This document shows, one piece after another, positions 1 through 8,384 of a stretch of 53,151 nucleotides of DNA (its first letter is position 1; the number at the start of each line of letters is the position of its first letter). The translations under genes and the position numbers were made by a program. The DNA is from an uncultured Alphaproteobacteria bacterium (lineage in GTDB: Bacteria > Pseudomonadota > Alphaproteobacteria > UBA9655), in assembly GCA_937967795.1 (NCBI GenBank), contig CALBSK010000026.1, positions 1 to 53,151 on the forward strand, given 5' to 3'. The notes below the pieces were generated by a model that saw only the letters and a program-made list of their open reading frames with translations, was not told where the DNA came from and searched no databases.

Positions 1-65
1 TCTAAAATATAACAAATTTTCTTTTAAATTTATAGATAAATTTTAATTTGTATTAAACCGCCCTG

Positions 66-296
66 ATAAGCATGCTACGGCAATCGAAGTTCTCAATAAC
101 GAAGATTGCCATAGCCATGGGCGTTCAAAATCGACGATTTCCCGAGAATTGAGACGCAATGAGGCTCCTCCAGGGCAATACTGACCAGACACAGCGCATA
201 CATTAGCTTTAAAGAGGCGAAAACGAGGCAACCGATTGGATCGTGATGAAGCCTTAAAAGATTTTGTAATAAGAAAGTTTTGCTGTCATTATTGGG
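66..296 (+). pseudogene. IS30-family transposase, 5' fragment (copy A)
   Basis: This stretch is nearly identical to 3768-4000 of the longer IS30 copy further right, covering the N-terminal helix-turn-helix coding part. The frame is broken soon after the segment reading LRQSKFSITKIAIAMG, by a one-base change before the expected HSKSTISREL. Similarity stops abruptly near 296, inside what should be the middle of the transposase. The minus-strand open frames here are shadows. It is a decayed remnant with no plausible activity. The segment 86-103 is inverted relative to the other copy (see findings). Confidence 0.75.
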
Positions 297-682
297 AGAG
301 TAATGTTTGCACAAATTGGAAATCCATGGAAAGGCGAACCCAAGGTCATCCCTGGTAAAAAGCGACAGCACCGTACCAATGCGGTTGGCTCGGGGGGCAT
401 TTGAGAGTAGGGTGAGTCCGCTCAAAAGCGGTTTGCGAGGATTCCTGGATGCTTTATTTTTCATGGCTAGCTCTGGCACTCTGTAGCAAGGTGCTCAAAA
501 TTCAAACCTACCATTATTTTCCTGTTTAAAATTCATTTTGGTAAGAGTCCATAAAAAAGATTAAAAAAATCAGTTGCCAAAAGGTGGTTGCGGGTGTCAA
601 ATTCTGCGATAGGTGTGGAATCACCGTCCATGACAATATGGCTGCTTCATTATCGACCGTCACCAACTTTTGCGTATATCTC
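297..682. other. Unassigned stretch between two IS30 fragments
   Basis: No convincing gene is seen. A minus-strand open frame crosses 297-479 but runs on into the antisense of the IS30 fragment, so most of it is a shadow. On the minus strand, 560-670 stays open in two frames, which suggests an old decayed coding region of unknown identity. The stretch sits where the middle of an IS30 element would be, so it may be material inserted into or replacing that element. Confidence 0.4.
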
Positions 683-1178
683 CCTTGAGTTGAGTAACAC
701 CTCTCGAGGACTTTAAAAAAAATTTATATGGGAAACGTATGATTATCTTTCTCAGCGTTGGAAAATACTGCTGAAGAGTCGAAAGAACGATAAAATCGTA
801 AGGCTGTAGAAGGTATGCGACTTTTTCCGTCGGGCAATATAGCTCAACCGTTTTATCTTGAGTTGATAAGGGCCCTAACCGAGTTTCTTGTATAGGAAGG
901 GCGAAAGGGTTCGTTATTTTTATCACTTCAGTAGTGATATGCTTCCATAAAGGATCTTCGAGAAAAGAACATTTATTTTTTGAGGAGGGATGCTTGCATT
1001 TAAGTTTCTGAAAAAGATACCTCTTTTTCAGAGGTAAAGGGGAGGTTCCATGTGTTTTTTCGACAAAAAATGAAGGGTAACTGAATCCTAAGCTCAAGGC
1101 GCAGTGGACGAAAACATTAAAATCTGATATATCCAAGAAATACATAGCTTTAACCCCTATGTATGGTGAAGAGAGCAT
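660..1178 (-). CDS. Orphan hypothetical protein, tail derived from IS30
   Basis: This is an open minus-strand frame of 172 codons. The last 25 or so residues (KFFLKSSRGVTQLKG and following) are antisense translation of the IS30 3' fragment, so any original C-terminus has been replaced. The upstream part, roughly 735-1178, has protein-like composition (aromatic and charged residues mixed) but resembles no family I recognise. No clear Shine-Dalgarno site precedes the first ATG at 1178, nor a second ATG at 1145. It could be a decayed gene or a chance open frame. Confidence 0.3.
   Translation of the reverse strand: MLSSPYIGVKAMYFLDISDFNVFVHCALSLGFSYPSFFVEKTHGTSPLPLKKRYLFQKLKCKHPSSKNKCSFLEDPLWKHITTEVIKITNPFALPIQETRLGPLSTQDKTVELYCPTEKVAYLLQPYDFIVLSTLQQYFPTLRKIIIRFPYKFFLKSSRGVTQLKGDIRKSW
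683..731 (+). mobile_element. IS30-family 3'-end fragment
   Basis: About 48 bases match the end of the IS30 transposase at 4573-4618 (the LSWLTPLEAFKKNLY part) with a few substitutions. With the fragment at 66-296 this looks like one decayed element, with its 5' and 3' parts separated by about 390 bases of unrelated sequence. Confidence 0.65.
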
Positions 1179-1318
1179 TCAAATCCAACCAAGAACTTGT
1201 AAAATCTCTCTTCACTTTAATAAAAGTATGCGGGCTTTCTTACCACCAGAGACCTATTTCTTACCAACACCACCATTGTGTAAGCCAGCACATATTATAT
1301 ATAGACGGCCAAAAAAAA

Positions 1319-1330
1319 TTTGTCTACAAA
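1319..1330. promoter_or_regulatory. Short palindrome upstream of S24-type repressor
   Basis: TTTGTCTACAAA is a 5+2+5 inverted repeat about 45 bases before the repressor start, in a very AT-rich leader. S24-type repressors commonly bind such sites near their own gene. The assignment as an operator is inference only. Confidence 0.2.
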
Positions 1331-1376
1331 AAAAATATAAATTTTGAAATTATTTTTCATTTTTTGGATGTTATGT

Positions 1377-2006
1377 ATGAAAAACGTTGAAAGAGGCCAA
1401 CGCCTTAAAATTTGCAGAACAATGCTCAAGAAGACTTTAAAGGAGCTTGGAAGCACGCATCAAGTCAGTATAGGATCTCTTTCCAACTGGGAATCAGGTT
1501 CTTCTCCTATATCTGAAAAAAATGTCCATAAAATCATAGGCCTTCTTGCTACTGAAGGCTTAATTTGCCCTAAAGAATGGCTTTTAGAAGGTACAGGCGA
1601 GTCTCCTTATCTTTACGTTTCTTCTCCACATTCTCAGGAAAAAAAGGACTCCTCTTTTAATTTAACCACGCAATTTCTGTTCTTTAAAGAAATTGAATCT
1701 TTTAAAAAAGTCCATCCTGATATGCTTATCACCCTTGTAAGAGAAGATTCTATGATGCCCTTTCTCAGGGTAGGTGATTATGTAGGAGGCCCCATTCTGC
1801 CAAAAACAGCTTACAAGAAAGAACAAGGAAATATTTGTATTGTGGAAGTGAACGAGGGAGATGTGCTGATCCGGCAGTTTTTTATGAGAGACAACAAAAT
1901 CCTTCTCCTTTCCCAATATCCTACCGTAGAAAATAACTTTCTTTTACTCGAGGCCGACCCTTTAAAAGTAGCACCTCTTACTTTCATGAGGCGATTTTGG
2001 GAATAA
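1377..2006 (+). CDS. S24/LexA-like transcriptional repressor with N-terminal HTH, catalytic Lys replaced
   Basis: The 209-residue protein has an XRE-like helix-turn-helix at about residues 5-55 (the SIGSLSNWESG helix resembles phage repressor recognition helices). A peptidase S24 domain covers about 95-205. The Ser motif REDSMMPFLRVGDYV is intact (Ser125). The position that is Lys in LexA and UmuD (VTVKR) reads VLIRQ, so Arg166 replaces the general base and self-cleavage is doubtful. I chose ATG 1377 because the annotated-length frame would add a Phe-rich leader of 11 residues; ATG 1373 is in another frame. It stands alone beside IS30 remnants and may be a leftover prophage regulator. Confidence 0.75.
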   Translation: MKNVERGQRLKICRTMLKKTLKELGSTHQVSIGSLSNWESGSSPISEKNVHKIIGLLATEGLICPKEWLLEGTGESPYLYVSSPHSQEKKDSSFNLTTQFLFFKEIESFKKVHPDMLITLVREDSMMPFLRVGDYVGGPILPKTAYKKEQGNICIVEVNEGDVLIRQFFMRDNKILLLSQYPTVENNFLLLEADPLKVAPLTFMRRFWE

Positions 2007-2220
2007 CTTTTTTTTAAAAGATATTTCATATTTCGCCCTCAATGTTTTCTGGATAAGTTAAGAAAGTCGTCGAAAAGATCAGAAGACTTTTTTAAATCCA
2101 TTTTTCTTTACACATGATGTAGAGGATGAAATAAATGAACGGATTTTTTTGTATCTGGTTGTTGTGCAAGAAGAGAACAAAACCGTATAAATAAGAAGTT
2201 AAATGCAGATGAGATTTTAA

Positions 2221-3201
2221 ATGCTTCCTTCCTCTCTCCTTGATCGTCCTTTTCTCCCTATTGCGTCCGATCGATTAACTTTGCGTCCTTTGGAAGAAAA
2301 GGACGCAATACCTATGACAACGTTGGCGAATGATCTTCGGGTTGCAGAAAGGCTCGCACGTCTCCCTTATCCTTATACTGTTAAAGATGCGCATGAATTT
2401 ATTTCTTATGCCCGAGAAGGAATTAAAGAAAGAAGTCATCTTGCTCTTGCTGTGATTCGTCGCGTGGATCAGGTGTTTATGGGTGTGGTCGGTCTTGAAG
2501 AGGAAGTTGGCTATTGGCTTGGCTTTGAATTTTGGGGGCAAGGGTATGGAAAAGAAGCCATGAAAGCCCTTATTCATTTTGCATTTTTTACTTTATATCA
2601 AAAAAGCCTTGCGGCACGCGTACGCGCCGATAATGTGGCTTCTCGCCGTATTTTTGAAGGACTTGGCTTTGTCCAAACCAAAACCACGGAATGTACGTCA
2701 CGTGCCTATGAAGGAACCAAACCCGGTGTCATGTATGCGCTCTCTCGAGAAAGGTTTATCGAAAATTATAAGGGAATTAAACGACCTCTTGTTTGGGTTG
2801 TAGCGGCGGCCCTTATTAACGAAAAAAGAGAGCTACTTTTAGCTGAACGTCCAGCTGGAAAGGTTTTAGCAGGAGTTTGGGAACTTCCAGGAGGAAAGAT
2901 GGAGCCAGGAGAGACACCAGAAGAATCTCTTATTCGTGAGCTTAAAGAAGAACTGCATATTGATGTGCAAGAAGCTCATCTGGAGCCTCTCAGTTTTGCT
3001 TCTTACCGATATGAAACTTTTCATTTAATCATGCCCATATACTTATGTAGTCGTTGGACGGGAAATCTTCATGGAGCAGAAGGACAAAAGCTGGCCTGGG
3101 TCACTTATGGAGATCTCGCTCACTATCCTCTCCCTCCCGCGGATATTTTACCCACTCATCGCTTGGCCGATATCCTAAAAGAACGAGGAATTTGGAGATA
3201 G
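2221..3201 (+). CDS. Fused GNAT acetyltransferase / Nudix (MutT-type) hydrolase
   Basis: The 326-residue protein has two parts. Residues 11-175 are a RimJ/RimL-like GNAT domain (RLTLRPLEEKD at the start, the acetyl-CoA loop GQGYGKEAM, then NVASRRIFEGLGF). Residues 188-326 are a MutT-type Nudix domain. The Nudix box is GGKMEPGETPEESLIRE followed by LKEELHI, with His246 in place of the usual Gly near its end. Bacterial MutT removes 8-oxo-dGTP and similar oxidised nucleotides. This bifunctional arrangement is known from alphaproteobacteria; what the GNAT half modifies is unknown. The gene stands alone, with no clear promoter seen in the 214 bases before it. Confidence 0.88.
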   Translation: MLPSSLLDRPFLPIASDRLTLRPLEEKDAIPMTTLANDLRVAERLARLPYPYTVKDAHEFISYAREGIKERSHLALAVIRRVDQVFMGVVGLEEEVGYWLGFEFWGQGYGKEAMKALIHFAFFTLYQKSLAARVRADNVASRRIFEGLGFVQTKTTECTSRAYEGTKPGVMYALSRERFIENYKGIKRPLVWVVAAALINEKRELLLAERPAGKVLAGVWELPGGKMEPGETPEESLIRELKEELHIDVQEAHLEPLSFASYRYETFHLIMPIYLCSRWTGNLHGAEGQKLAWVTYGDLAHYPLPPADILPTHRLADILKERGIWR

Positions 3202-3670
3202 GGTCGTGTAAAATTCCAATTTCAAACTGTCAATAACACGTAAAGATGTTCGGTCTAATACACGTGAGTTGTCCGATTTATACTCCCACGAGAGGTGAGC
3301 GAAGGCCGTAGGCCCGAACGAATCTCTCATGAGAGCTAAGCAGCAATTTTTTGGCAGAGTTCTTCTTTTTCCTGTTTAAGGTTTCCGTATTCATCATATC
3401 GGCCTCAGCATAACCTCAGCTCGACGTAAGGACCGTTAATTTGCCAAAAGAGGTAAGGATCGTGGTATAGAGTTGGAGAAAGAAAGAGAAGGCTTTTTAA
3501 CCTCAATTTCGCTGGTAGAGGAGCGGATCACCCATACCCCTCCCCATTTAGAACCCATTGTACCCTATTAAGGCAATAGGCTCAGGACAAAACCATTAGG
3601 ATGACTTTGGCCTCAAATAGAGAATGGGGTACTTTGATCTTCCGCAAGGGGTTCTTGGCCGGTTCTAAGA
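3202..3670. other. Non-coding or decayed stretch before IS30 copy B
   Basis: No gene is seen in 469 bases. Two short palindromes lie close together, GGCCGTAGGCC (3304-3314) and CTCTCATGAGAG (3324-3335), and could fold as weak hairpins after the GNAT-Nudix gene. On the minus strand, 3336-3398 reads about 20 coherent residues ending in NLKQEKEELCQKIAA and a stop, which looks like the tail of a lost protein. Confidence 0.4.
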
Positions 3671-4633
3671 AGTACAACACCGTAGAGTGTTTGTTAGAAA
3701 CACAAGCACAGAACGGAGTTGCAAATGAAAGAGTATCATCCCCTAACGAAAGAAGAAAGGGAACAAATAAGCATGCTACGGCAATCTTCGTTATGTAGGA
3801 CTTCGATTGCCGTAGCCATGGGGCATTCAAAATCGACGATTTCACGAGAATTGAGATGCAACGAGGCTCCTCCAAGGCAATACGGGCCAGACACAGCGCA
3901 TACATTAGCTTTAAAGAGGCGAAAACGAGGCAACCGATTAGATCGTGATGAAGCCTTAAAAGATTTTGTAATAACAAAGCTTTTCTGTCATTATTGGCCA
4001 CCAGAAACGATTGCAGGTTGGCTTAAGCAGCGACAAAGAAAAATTAAGCCGATGTGCTATGAAAGCATTTATTCCTGGCTTTACCAACCTGCTCAAAAAA
4101 ACAAAAACTTTGGAAATTTCTTCCCCGACATAAAGCAAAGCGTGGCTTGAGACAAAGGAGGGGCGCTGGAGTATCTCGCATTCCTAATCGTATCCCCCTA
4201 CAAGAAAGGCCAAAACACATTGAAAACAAAAGTGCATTTGATCATTGGGAAGAGGATTTGATGAGATTTAAAAAGAACTCTCAGCATATCCTGGTGCTTA
4301 GAGAGCGAAAGAGCATGTTCACACTCTCATCCTCTTTGCCAAGCAAAAAAGCCGATTCAACTGCGCAAACGCTGATCGCTTTAATGCAACCCTCTGCCAC
4401 GAAAAGCTCAGGAAATGATTACGTTCGACAATGGAGGTGAATTTGTAAAGCATCACCAATGGCGTGAAGTCCTTGAATTGCCTTCTTTCTTTTGTGATCC
4501 CTATACCTCATGGCAAAAAAGAGGGGTTGAAAATACAAACGGCAGGTTGCGGCGAGATATGCCTCGAAAATCCTTGAGTTGGTTAACACCTCTCGAGGCC
4601 TTTAAAAAAAATTTATACCGTGTTGCACTGTAA
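3671..4633 (+). mobile_element. IS30-family insertion sequence (copy B), degenerate
   Basis: The transposase pseudogene is flanked by an imperfect terminal inverted repeat: AGTACAACACCGTA at 3671-3684 and TACCGTGTTGCACT at 4616-4629 (12 of 14 positions match when one is reverse complemented). I cannot define the exact outer ends or a target duplication. The element lies just upstream of the promoter of the tldD operon. Confidence 0.6.
3725..4633 (+). pseudogene. IS30-family DDE transposase, two frameshifts
   Basis: Three consecutive frames together make a nearly full-length IS30 transposase of about 300 residues. The first, 3725-4150, carries the N-terminal HTH with GHSKSTISREL and the ETIAGWLK region. 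The second, 4147-4440, carries the first catalytic Asp in FDHWEEDL. The third, 4415-4633, carries the second Asp in TFDNGGEF and the Glu in GVENTNGRLRRDMP. Frame changes near 4145 and 4420 disable it. The DDE triad is otherwise preserved, so the decay looks recent. Residues after MLRQS are scrambled by a local inversion (3787-3804). Confidence 0.88.
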
Positions 4634-4642
4634 AAAATTAAC

Positions 4643-4671
4643 TTGGATTTCCTTTTGGGCTTGAATATAAT
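4643..4671 (+). promoter_or_regulatory. Predicted sigma70 promoter of the tldD-tldE pair
   Basis: A -35 box TTGGAT (4643-4648), a 17-base spacer and a perfect -10 box TATAAT (4666-4671) precede the TldD start by 60 bases. The -35 lies about 10 bases beyond the IS30 transposase stop, so the IS end may have supplied or displaced part of the promoter. Confidence 0.55.
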
Positions 4672-4731
4672 AGCTAACTCGTGAGCTATAAGCAAAACCT
4701 GTATTCATTCTTCCATCAAGGTACTCCCTAA

Positions 4732-6162
4732 ATGTCAAGAAATTTAAAAGAACGTCTTAACAAACTCAAGCATAAAGCGGATTGGGTTGGTATAAGAGAA
4801 GTTAAAGAAACAATTAAAAGTTGTGTCGCACGTAACGGTAAATTGGATCACAATGCCACAACGATTGACCATGGCTTTATGGTAGAGGCTCTCGTCAATG
4901 GCCAATTTGCTTACTGTGGAACGGCCAATACCAGTGATCAAGCTTTGCAGGAAGCCTGTGATCGTGCCAGCCATTTGGCCCAGCAGATGTCTTCATGGAA
5001 AATATTCCCCTTTAGGAGTGATCACCGTCCAGCGTCTATAGGAGACTATCATTCCTCTCCTTCCCTTCCTCTAAACCAAGCCAACGTGGGGGAAGTGATG
5101 GAACTTTTAATCCATTCCACTCAAAAAATGAAAGTCTCAGACAAGATCGTAAATTGTACAGCCCAAGCTTTATTAATTGAAAAAGAAACGACTTTAGCAA
5201 GCAGTAGCGGGGCTTATATTCATCAACACATCAATTTGGTGTCTTCGAATTTAAGTGCTCTCGCTCAAGAAGGAACTCAAACCCAAACACGAACAACAGG
5301 CAGTCCTTGTCATCAAGGAGGCCTCGAAAATTTAAAGTGGGAACACTTGGAAAGCGAAGCTGAAAGAGTGGGAAGAGAAGCTCTAGAATTGTTAAAAGCA
5401 GAAGAATGTCCAACGGGAGTGTACGATTTGATTTTAGCCCCCGATCAACTTTATTTGCAAGTTCATGAATCAATCGGCCATCCTTTAGAGCTTGATCGCA
5501 TTTTGGGTGATGAACGTAATTACGCTGGATGGAGCTTTGTTCAATTGTCCGACTTTGGCCAATTACAGTATGGGTCGCCCCTCCTTAATGTGACTTTTGA
5601 TCCTCATGTTATCGGTGAATATGCATCTTATTCCTTTGACGATACAGGGCTTTTAGCAACACGAGAATATCTTATCAAGGAGGGAGTTCTCCTTCGTGGA
5701 TTGGGAGGAATAGACAGTCAAAAGCGAGCCCATATTACTGGCGTTGCCTGTACACGTGCAAGTTCTTGGAACAGGCCCCCCATTGATCGTATGGCGAATA
5801 TAAACATCGAGCCTGGAAAGTCTTCTTTTGCTGAAATGATTTCTAGCGTTGAACGTGGCGTTTACATGACCACCAATACATCTTGGTCTATTGATGATTA
5901 CCGACGTAAATTCCAATTTGGATGTGAGTATGGCCGCCTTATTGAAAATGGAAAACTGACCAAAATAGTCAAGAATCCAAATTATCGCGGAGAAACCACA
6001 TCTTTTTGGAAAAATTTAAAAAAAGTAGGAGATGCTTCAACTTTTAAAATCTGGGGCAGTTCTTACTGTGGAAAGGGGGAGCCCAATCAAGTCATTCGGG
6101 TTGGTCACGCCGTCCCTCTTTGCTTATTTGAAAATGTTGAAGTTTTTGGAGGTGCGTCATGA
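4732..6162 (+). CDS. tldD: TldD-like metalloprotease subunit
   Basis: This 476-residue protein belongs to the TldD/PmbA (U62) family. TldD and TldE form a heterodimer that degrades unfolded or linear peptides and matures microcin-type peptides. The zinc-binding signature HEXXXH is present as HESIGH (His245, Glu246, His250), followed by PLELDR. The C-terminal region has the family Cys motif FGCEYGRLIENGK. The N-terminal domain occupies about the first 225 residues. It overlaps the next gene, its non-catalytic partner, by ATGA, so the two are translationally coupled. It has a predicted promoter at 4643-4671. It is about as long as E. coli TldD. Confidence 0.85.
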   Translation: MSRNLKERLNKLKHKADWVGIREVKETIKSCVARNGKLDHNATTIDHGFMVEALVNGQFAYCGTANTSDQALQEACDRASHLAQQMSSWKIFPFRSDHRPASIGDYHSSPSLPLNQANVGEVMELLIHSTQKMKVSDKIVNCTAQALLIEKETTLASSSGAYIHQHINLVSSNLSALAQEGTQTQTRTTGSPCHQGGLENLKWEHLESEAERVGREALELLKAEECPTGVYDLILAPDQLYLQVHESIGHPLELDRILGDERNYAGWSFVQLSDFGQLQYGSPLLNVTFDPHVIGEYASYSFDDTGLLATREYLIKEGVLLRGLGGIDSQKRAHITGVACTRASSWNRPPIDRMANINIEPGKSSFAEMISSVERGVYMTTNTSWSIDDYRRKFQFGCEYGRLIENGKLTKIVKNPNYRGETTSFWKNLKKVGDASTFKIWGSSYCGKGEPNQVIRVGHAVPLCLFENVEVFGGAS

Positions 6163-7505
6163 AGCAAGATAAAAGACACCGCCAAAAACAAGACTTAAAA
6201 GCGCTGGGTGAAACTCTTTTCCATGAGCTTAAAACTCATGAACAGATGACTTTGTCTTATTCAGGAGAAAAGTCTCTCTTTATAAGGATTAACCAGGCGA
6301 AAATTCGCCAAGCATCCGACGTCCATCAAGGCTATCTTTCCATCGACTTTTTCTCAAATTCTCGTCATACAGAAATCACTTTTTCAATAACGGGAGAATT
6401 CGACGAAGATTTAAAGCGTGGGTTAAAAATCTTACGACAGTGTCGGGAGGAGTGTCAGTCTTTACCTGAAGATCCTTATGTTGTGCTTCCTGAAGCGGGA
6501 GAAAACAGCGAAGAAGATCACGAGGGTAAGCTCGCCCCTGTAGAGAATCTATCGGAACGCCTTTTAAAGCCTACTCGTTCTTATGATCTTGCCGGATTAT
6601 TTACATCTGGTGTTCTAAGCCGAGCTTACATGAATTCAAAGGGCCAATATCATTGGTTCTCAACAGAAAATTTTTATTTTGATTACTCCCTTTATACTCC
6701 TTCTCAAAAAGCTATAAAAGCTATTTACGCAGGCAGTGATTGGGAAGATGGTATGTATTTATCAAATTTGCAACACGCAACAGATCAACTGAAAATCCTT
6801 GAGCGCCCTTCTCGGAAACTTGAGCCAGGGAAATATCGAGTTTACTTAGCTCCCGCCGCCATGGCTGAATTTGTGACATGGCTTTCATACTTTGGATTAA
6901 GTGGTCGAAATATAATGCAAGGGCGTTCTCCGCTTAAGAAACTCTTCCAAGGAGAAGCTCGCTTATCCCCTCTCTTTTCTTTAGAGGATAATTTCCGGCT
7001 GGGGCATGTTCCCCGTTTTAATGAATTCGGAGAGCTGTCCCCTTTAAAGATCTCTTTAATTACCAAAGGGAAATTGGATTCTCCCTTGATTAACCGTCGA
7101 ACAGCTCAAGAATATAATCTTCAATCAAATGCGTCTAATGCGAACGAACAATTGCGCTCCCCTTTCATCCATCCGGGAACATTAAAAAAAGAAACAATTC
7201 TCTCTCGCCTCGAAAGGGGATTATATATCTCCAACCTTCATTATTTAAATTGGAGCGATCTTCAACACGGCCGCCTTACGGGAATGACGCGTTATGGTTG
7301 TTTTTGGGTTGAAAAAGGAGAGATTGTAAGTCCTATTCATGATATGAGATTTGATGAAACTCTTTATAACTTTTGGGGAAATTCTCTTGAGGATTTAGGA
7401 GAACAGTCCGAGTTGATTCCTTCCACCTCCAGTTATGGAGAGAGGAGTTTAGGAGGAATTTCGGTTCCGGGGATGCTTGTCAATGACTTTTCTTTTACTT
7501 TTTAA
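6159..7505 (+). CDS. TldE/PmbA-like partner subunit
   Basis: The 448-residue protein is a member of the same TldD/PmbA superfamily but has no HEXXXH, as expected for the non-catalytic TldE-type subunit. Family features near the C-terminus are visible: LERGLYISNLHYLNWSD, then GMTRYGCFWVEKGEIV, and the closing GGISVPGMLVNDFSF. The start ATG overlaps the tldD stop by four bases. Together they probably form a cytoplasmic protease complex. Sequence divergence from E. coli PmbA is large, so I give no symbol. Confidence 0.8.
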   Translation: MKQDKRHRQKQDLKALGETLFHELKTHEQMTLSYSGEKSLFIRINQAKIRQASDVHQGYLSIDFFSNSRHTEITFSITGEFDEDLKRGLKILRQCREECQSLPEDPYVVLPEAGENSEEDHEGKLAPVENLSERLLKPTRSYDLAGLFTSGVLSRAYMNSKGQYHWFSTENFYFDYSLYTPSQKAIKAIYAGSDWEDGMYLSNLQHATDQLKILERPSRKLEPGKYRVYLAPAAMAEFVTWLSYFGLSGRNIMQGRSPLKKLFQGEARLSPLFSLEDNFRLGHVPRFNEFGELSPLKISLITKGKLDSPLINRRTAQEYNLQSNASNANEQLRSPFIHPGTLKKETILSRLERGLYISNLHYLNWSDLQHGRLTGMTRYGCFWVEKGEIVSPIHDMRFDETLYNFWGNSLEDLGEQSELIPSTSSYGERSLGGISVPGMLVNDFSFTF

Positions 7506-7582
7506 AAGTCTTGTTTTTCGAAAAATATTTCGTTGCAGGAACACCGGTCAGAACAGCCGCTTGAGTGGGTGTTCATCACAAT

Positions 7583-7948
7583 TCAACCCTCAGATTTTTC
7601 CATACATTGCTTGTAAAGATCGCTTTTAAACAGCAAAATCGAATCGAGAAATTGTGTGGGAAAATCAAACTTGATGAAAGTTAGTTTGGCGGTATACGTA
7701 AAGGAAAACGGGGGCATAGCGCCGCTGGAAAGGTCCGAAATACGAAGGGGAAAAAGCAACAACACTGCATTTCTCCCACTCCAACAGTATTGGATCATGA
7801 TCGGAACCAAAGGCTTACACGCAAAGGATAACCCTACCTCTTCATTCACGTTGAACAAATCGGGTGGGGGAAAATTTACTGACCCTTTATCGTTTAGAGA
7901 ATTGAAAGCTTCGACGAGCTTTTTTGTGGCCGTATTTTTTCCGTTCAA
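7583..7948 (-). CDS. Doubtful hypothetical ORF overlapping rpsI 3' end
   Basis: This is an open minus-strand frame of 121 codons whose start lies inside the last 60 bases of rpsI in another frame. The composition is protein-like (for example VPIMIQYCWSGRNAVLLLF), but no family is recognised and no ribosome site can be argued, since the start is inside another gene. It may be a decayed downstream gene that lost its own start. The rest of the 7506-7886 interval shows nothing firm; an imperfect 7-bp inverted repeat (GAACACC/GGTGTTC, about 7540-7575) follows the TldE stop. Confidence 0.25.
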   Translation of the reverse strand: MNGKNTATKKLVEAFNSLNDKGSVNFPPPDLFNVNEEVGLSFACKPLVPIMIQYCWSGRNAVLLLFPLRISDLSSGAMPPFSFTYTAKLTFIKFDFPTQFLDSILLFKSDLYKQCMEKSEG

Positions 7949-8384
7949 CTACCCGGGCATCCCGGGTTAAGAATCCTTCTTGCTTCAAGACAGGGCGCAA
8001 ACCAGGCTCGTAGTAAGTTAATGCTTTACTAATACCATGGCGAACGGCTCCCGCTTGCCCTGAAAGGCCTCCCCCAGAGACCGTACAGGTCACATCATAC
8101 TGATCTTGACGATTAGCTGTCACAAAGGGTTGATTCATCAGCATTCGCAAAACAGGGCGCGCAAAGTAAATGGTACTTTCGCGGCCATTAATCATCATTT
8201 TTCCCGTTCCTGGTTTAATCCATACGCGGGCAATAGCGTTTTTACGCTTACCCGTGGCATAAGAACGACCTTGGGGATCGATTTTGGGTTCAGGAAGAGG
8301 TTTTTCAACTCCATTTCCTTTCGTACTCACCGTTTCTCCCGAAATTGCAGATTTTAAATTATCAAGGCTGACTTTCGACATCAT
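7887..8384 (-). CDS. rpsI: 30S ribosomal protein S9
   Basis: The 165-residue protein ends in the S9 signature KKYGHKKARRSFQFSKR, whose basic tail reaches into the ribosomal P site. Family motifs YATGKRKNAIARVWIKPG and GGGLSGQAGAVRHGISKAL are intact. It has the N-terminal extension of about 35 residues common in alphaproteobacteria. Its ATG shares a base with the rplM stop codon (TAATG), with the ribosome site AAGGAG inside the last rplM codons. A second in-frame ATG directly follows (8381). It is the second gene of the conserved rplM-rpsI operon. Confidence 0.97.
   Translation of the reverse strand: MMSKVSLDNLKSAISGETVSTKGNGVEKPLPEPKIDPQGRSYATGKRKNAIARVWIKPGTGKMMINGRESTIYFARPVLRMLMNQPFVTANRQDQYDVTCTVSGGGLSGQAGAVRHGISKALTYYEPGLRPVLKQEGFLTRDARVVERKKYGHKKARRSFQFSKR

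Noticed and set aside
93..479. Minus-strand open frame of 128 codons at the window start
   Set aside because: Its second half is antisense translation of the IS30 fragment, and the same shadow recurs at 3582-4001 in copy B.
7656..7970. Plus-strand open frame of 104 codons downstream of tldE
   Set aside because: It runs antisense into rpsI, has no ribosome site and no protein-like family pattern.
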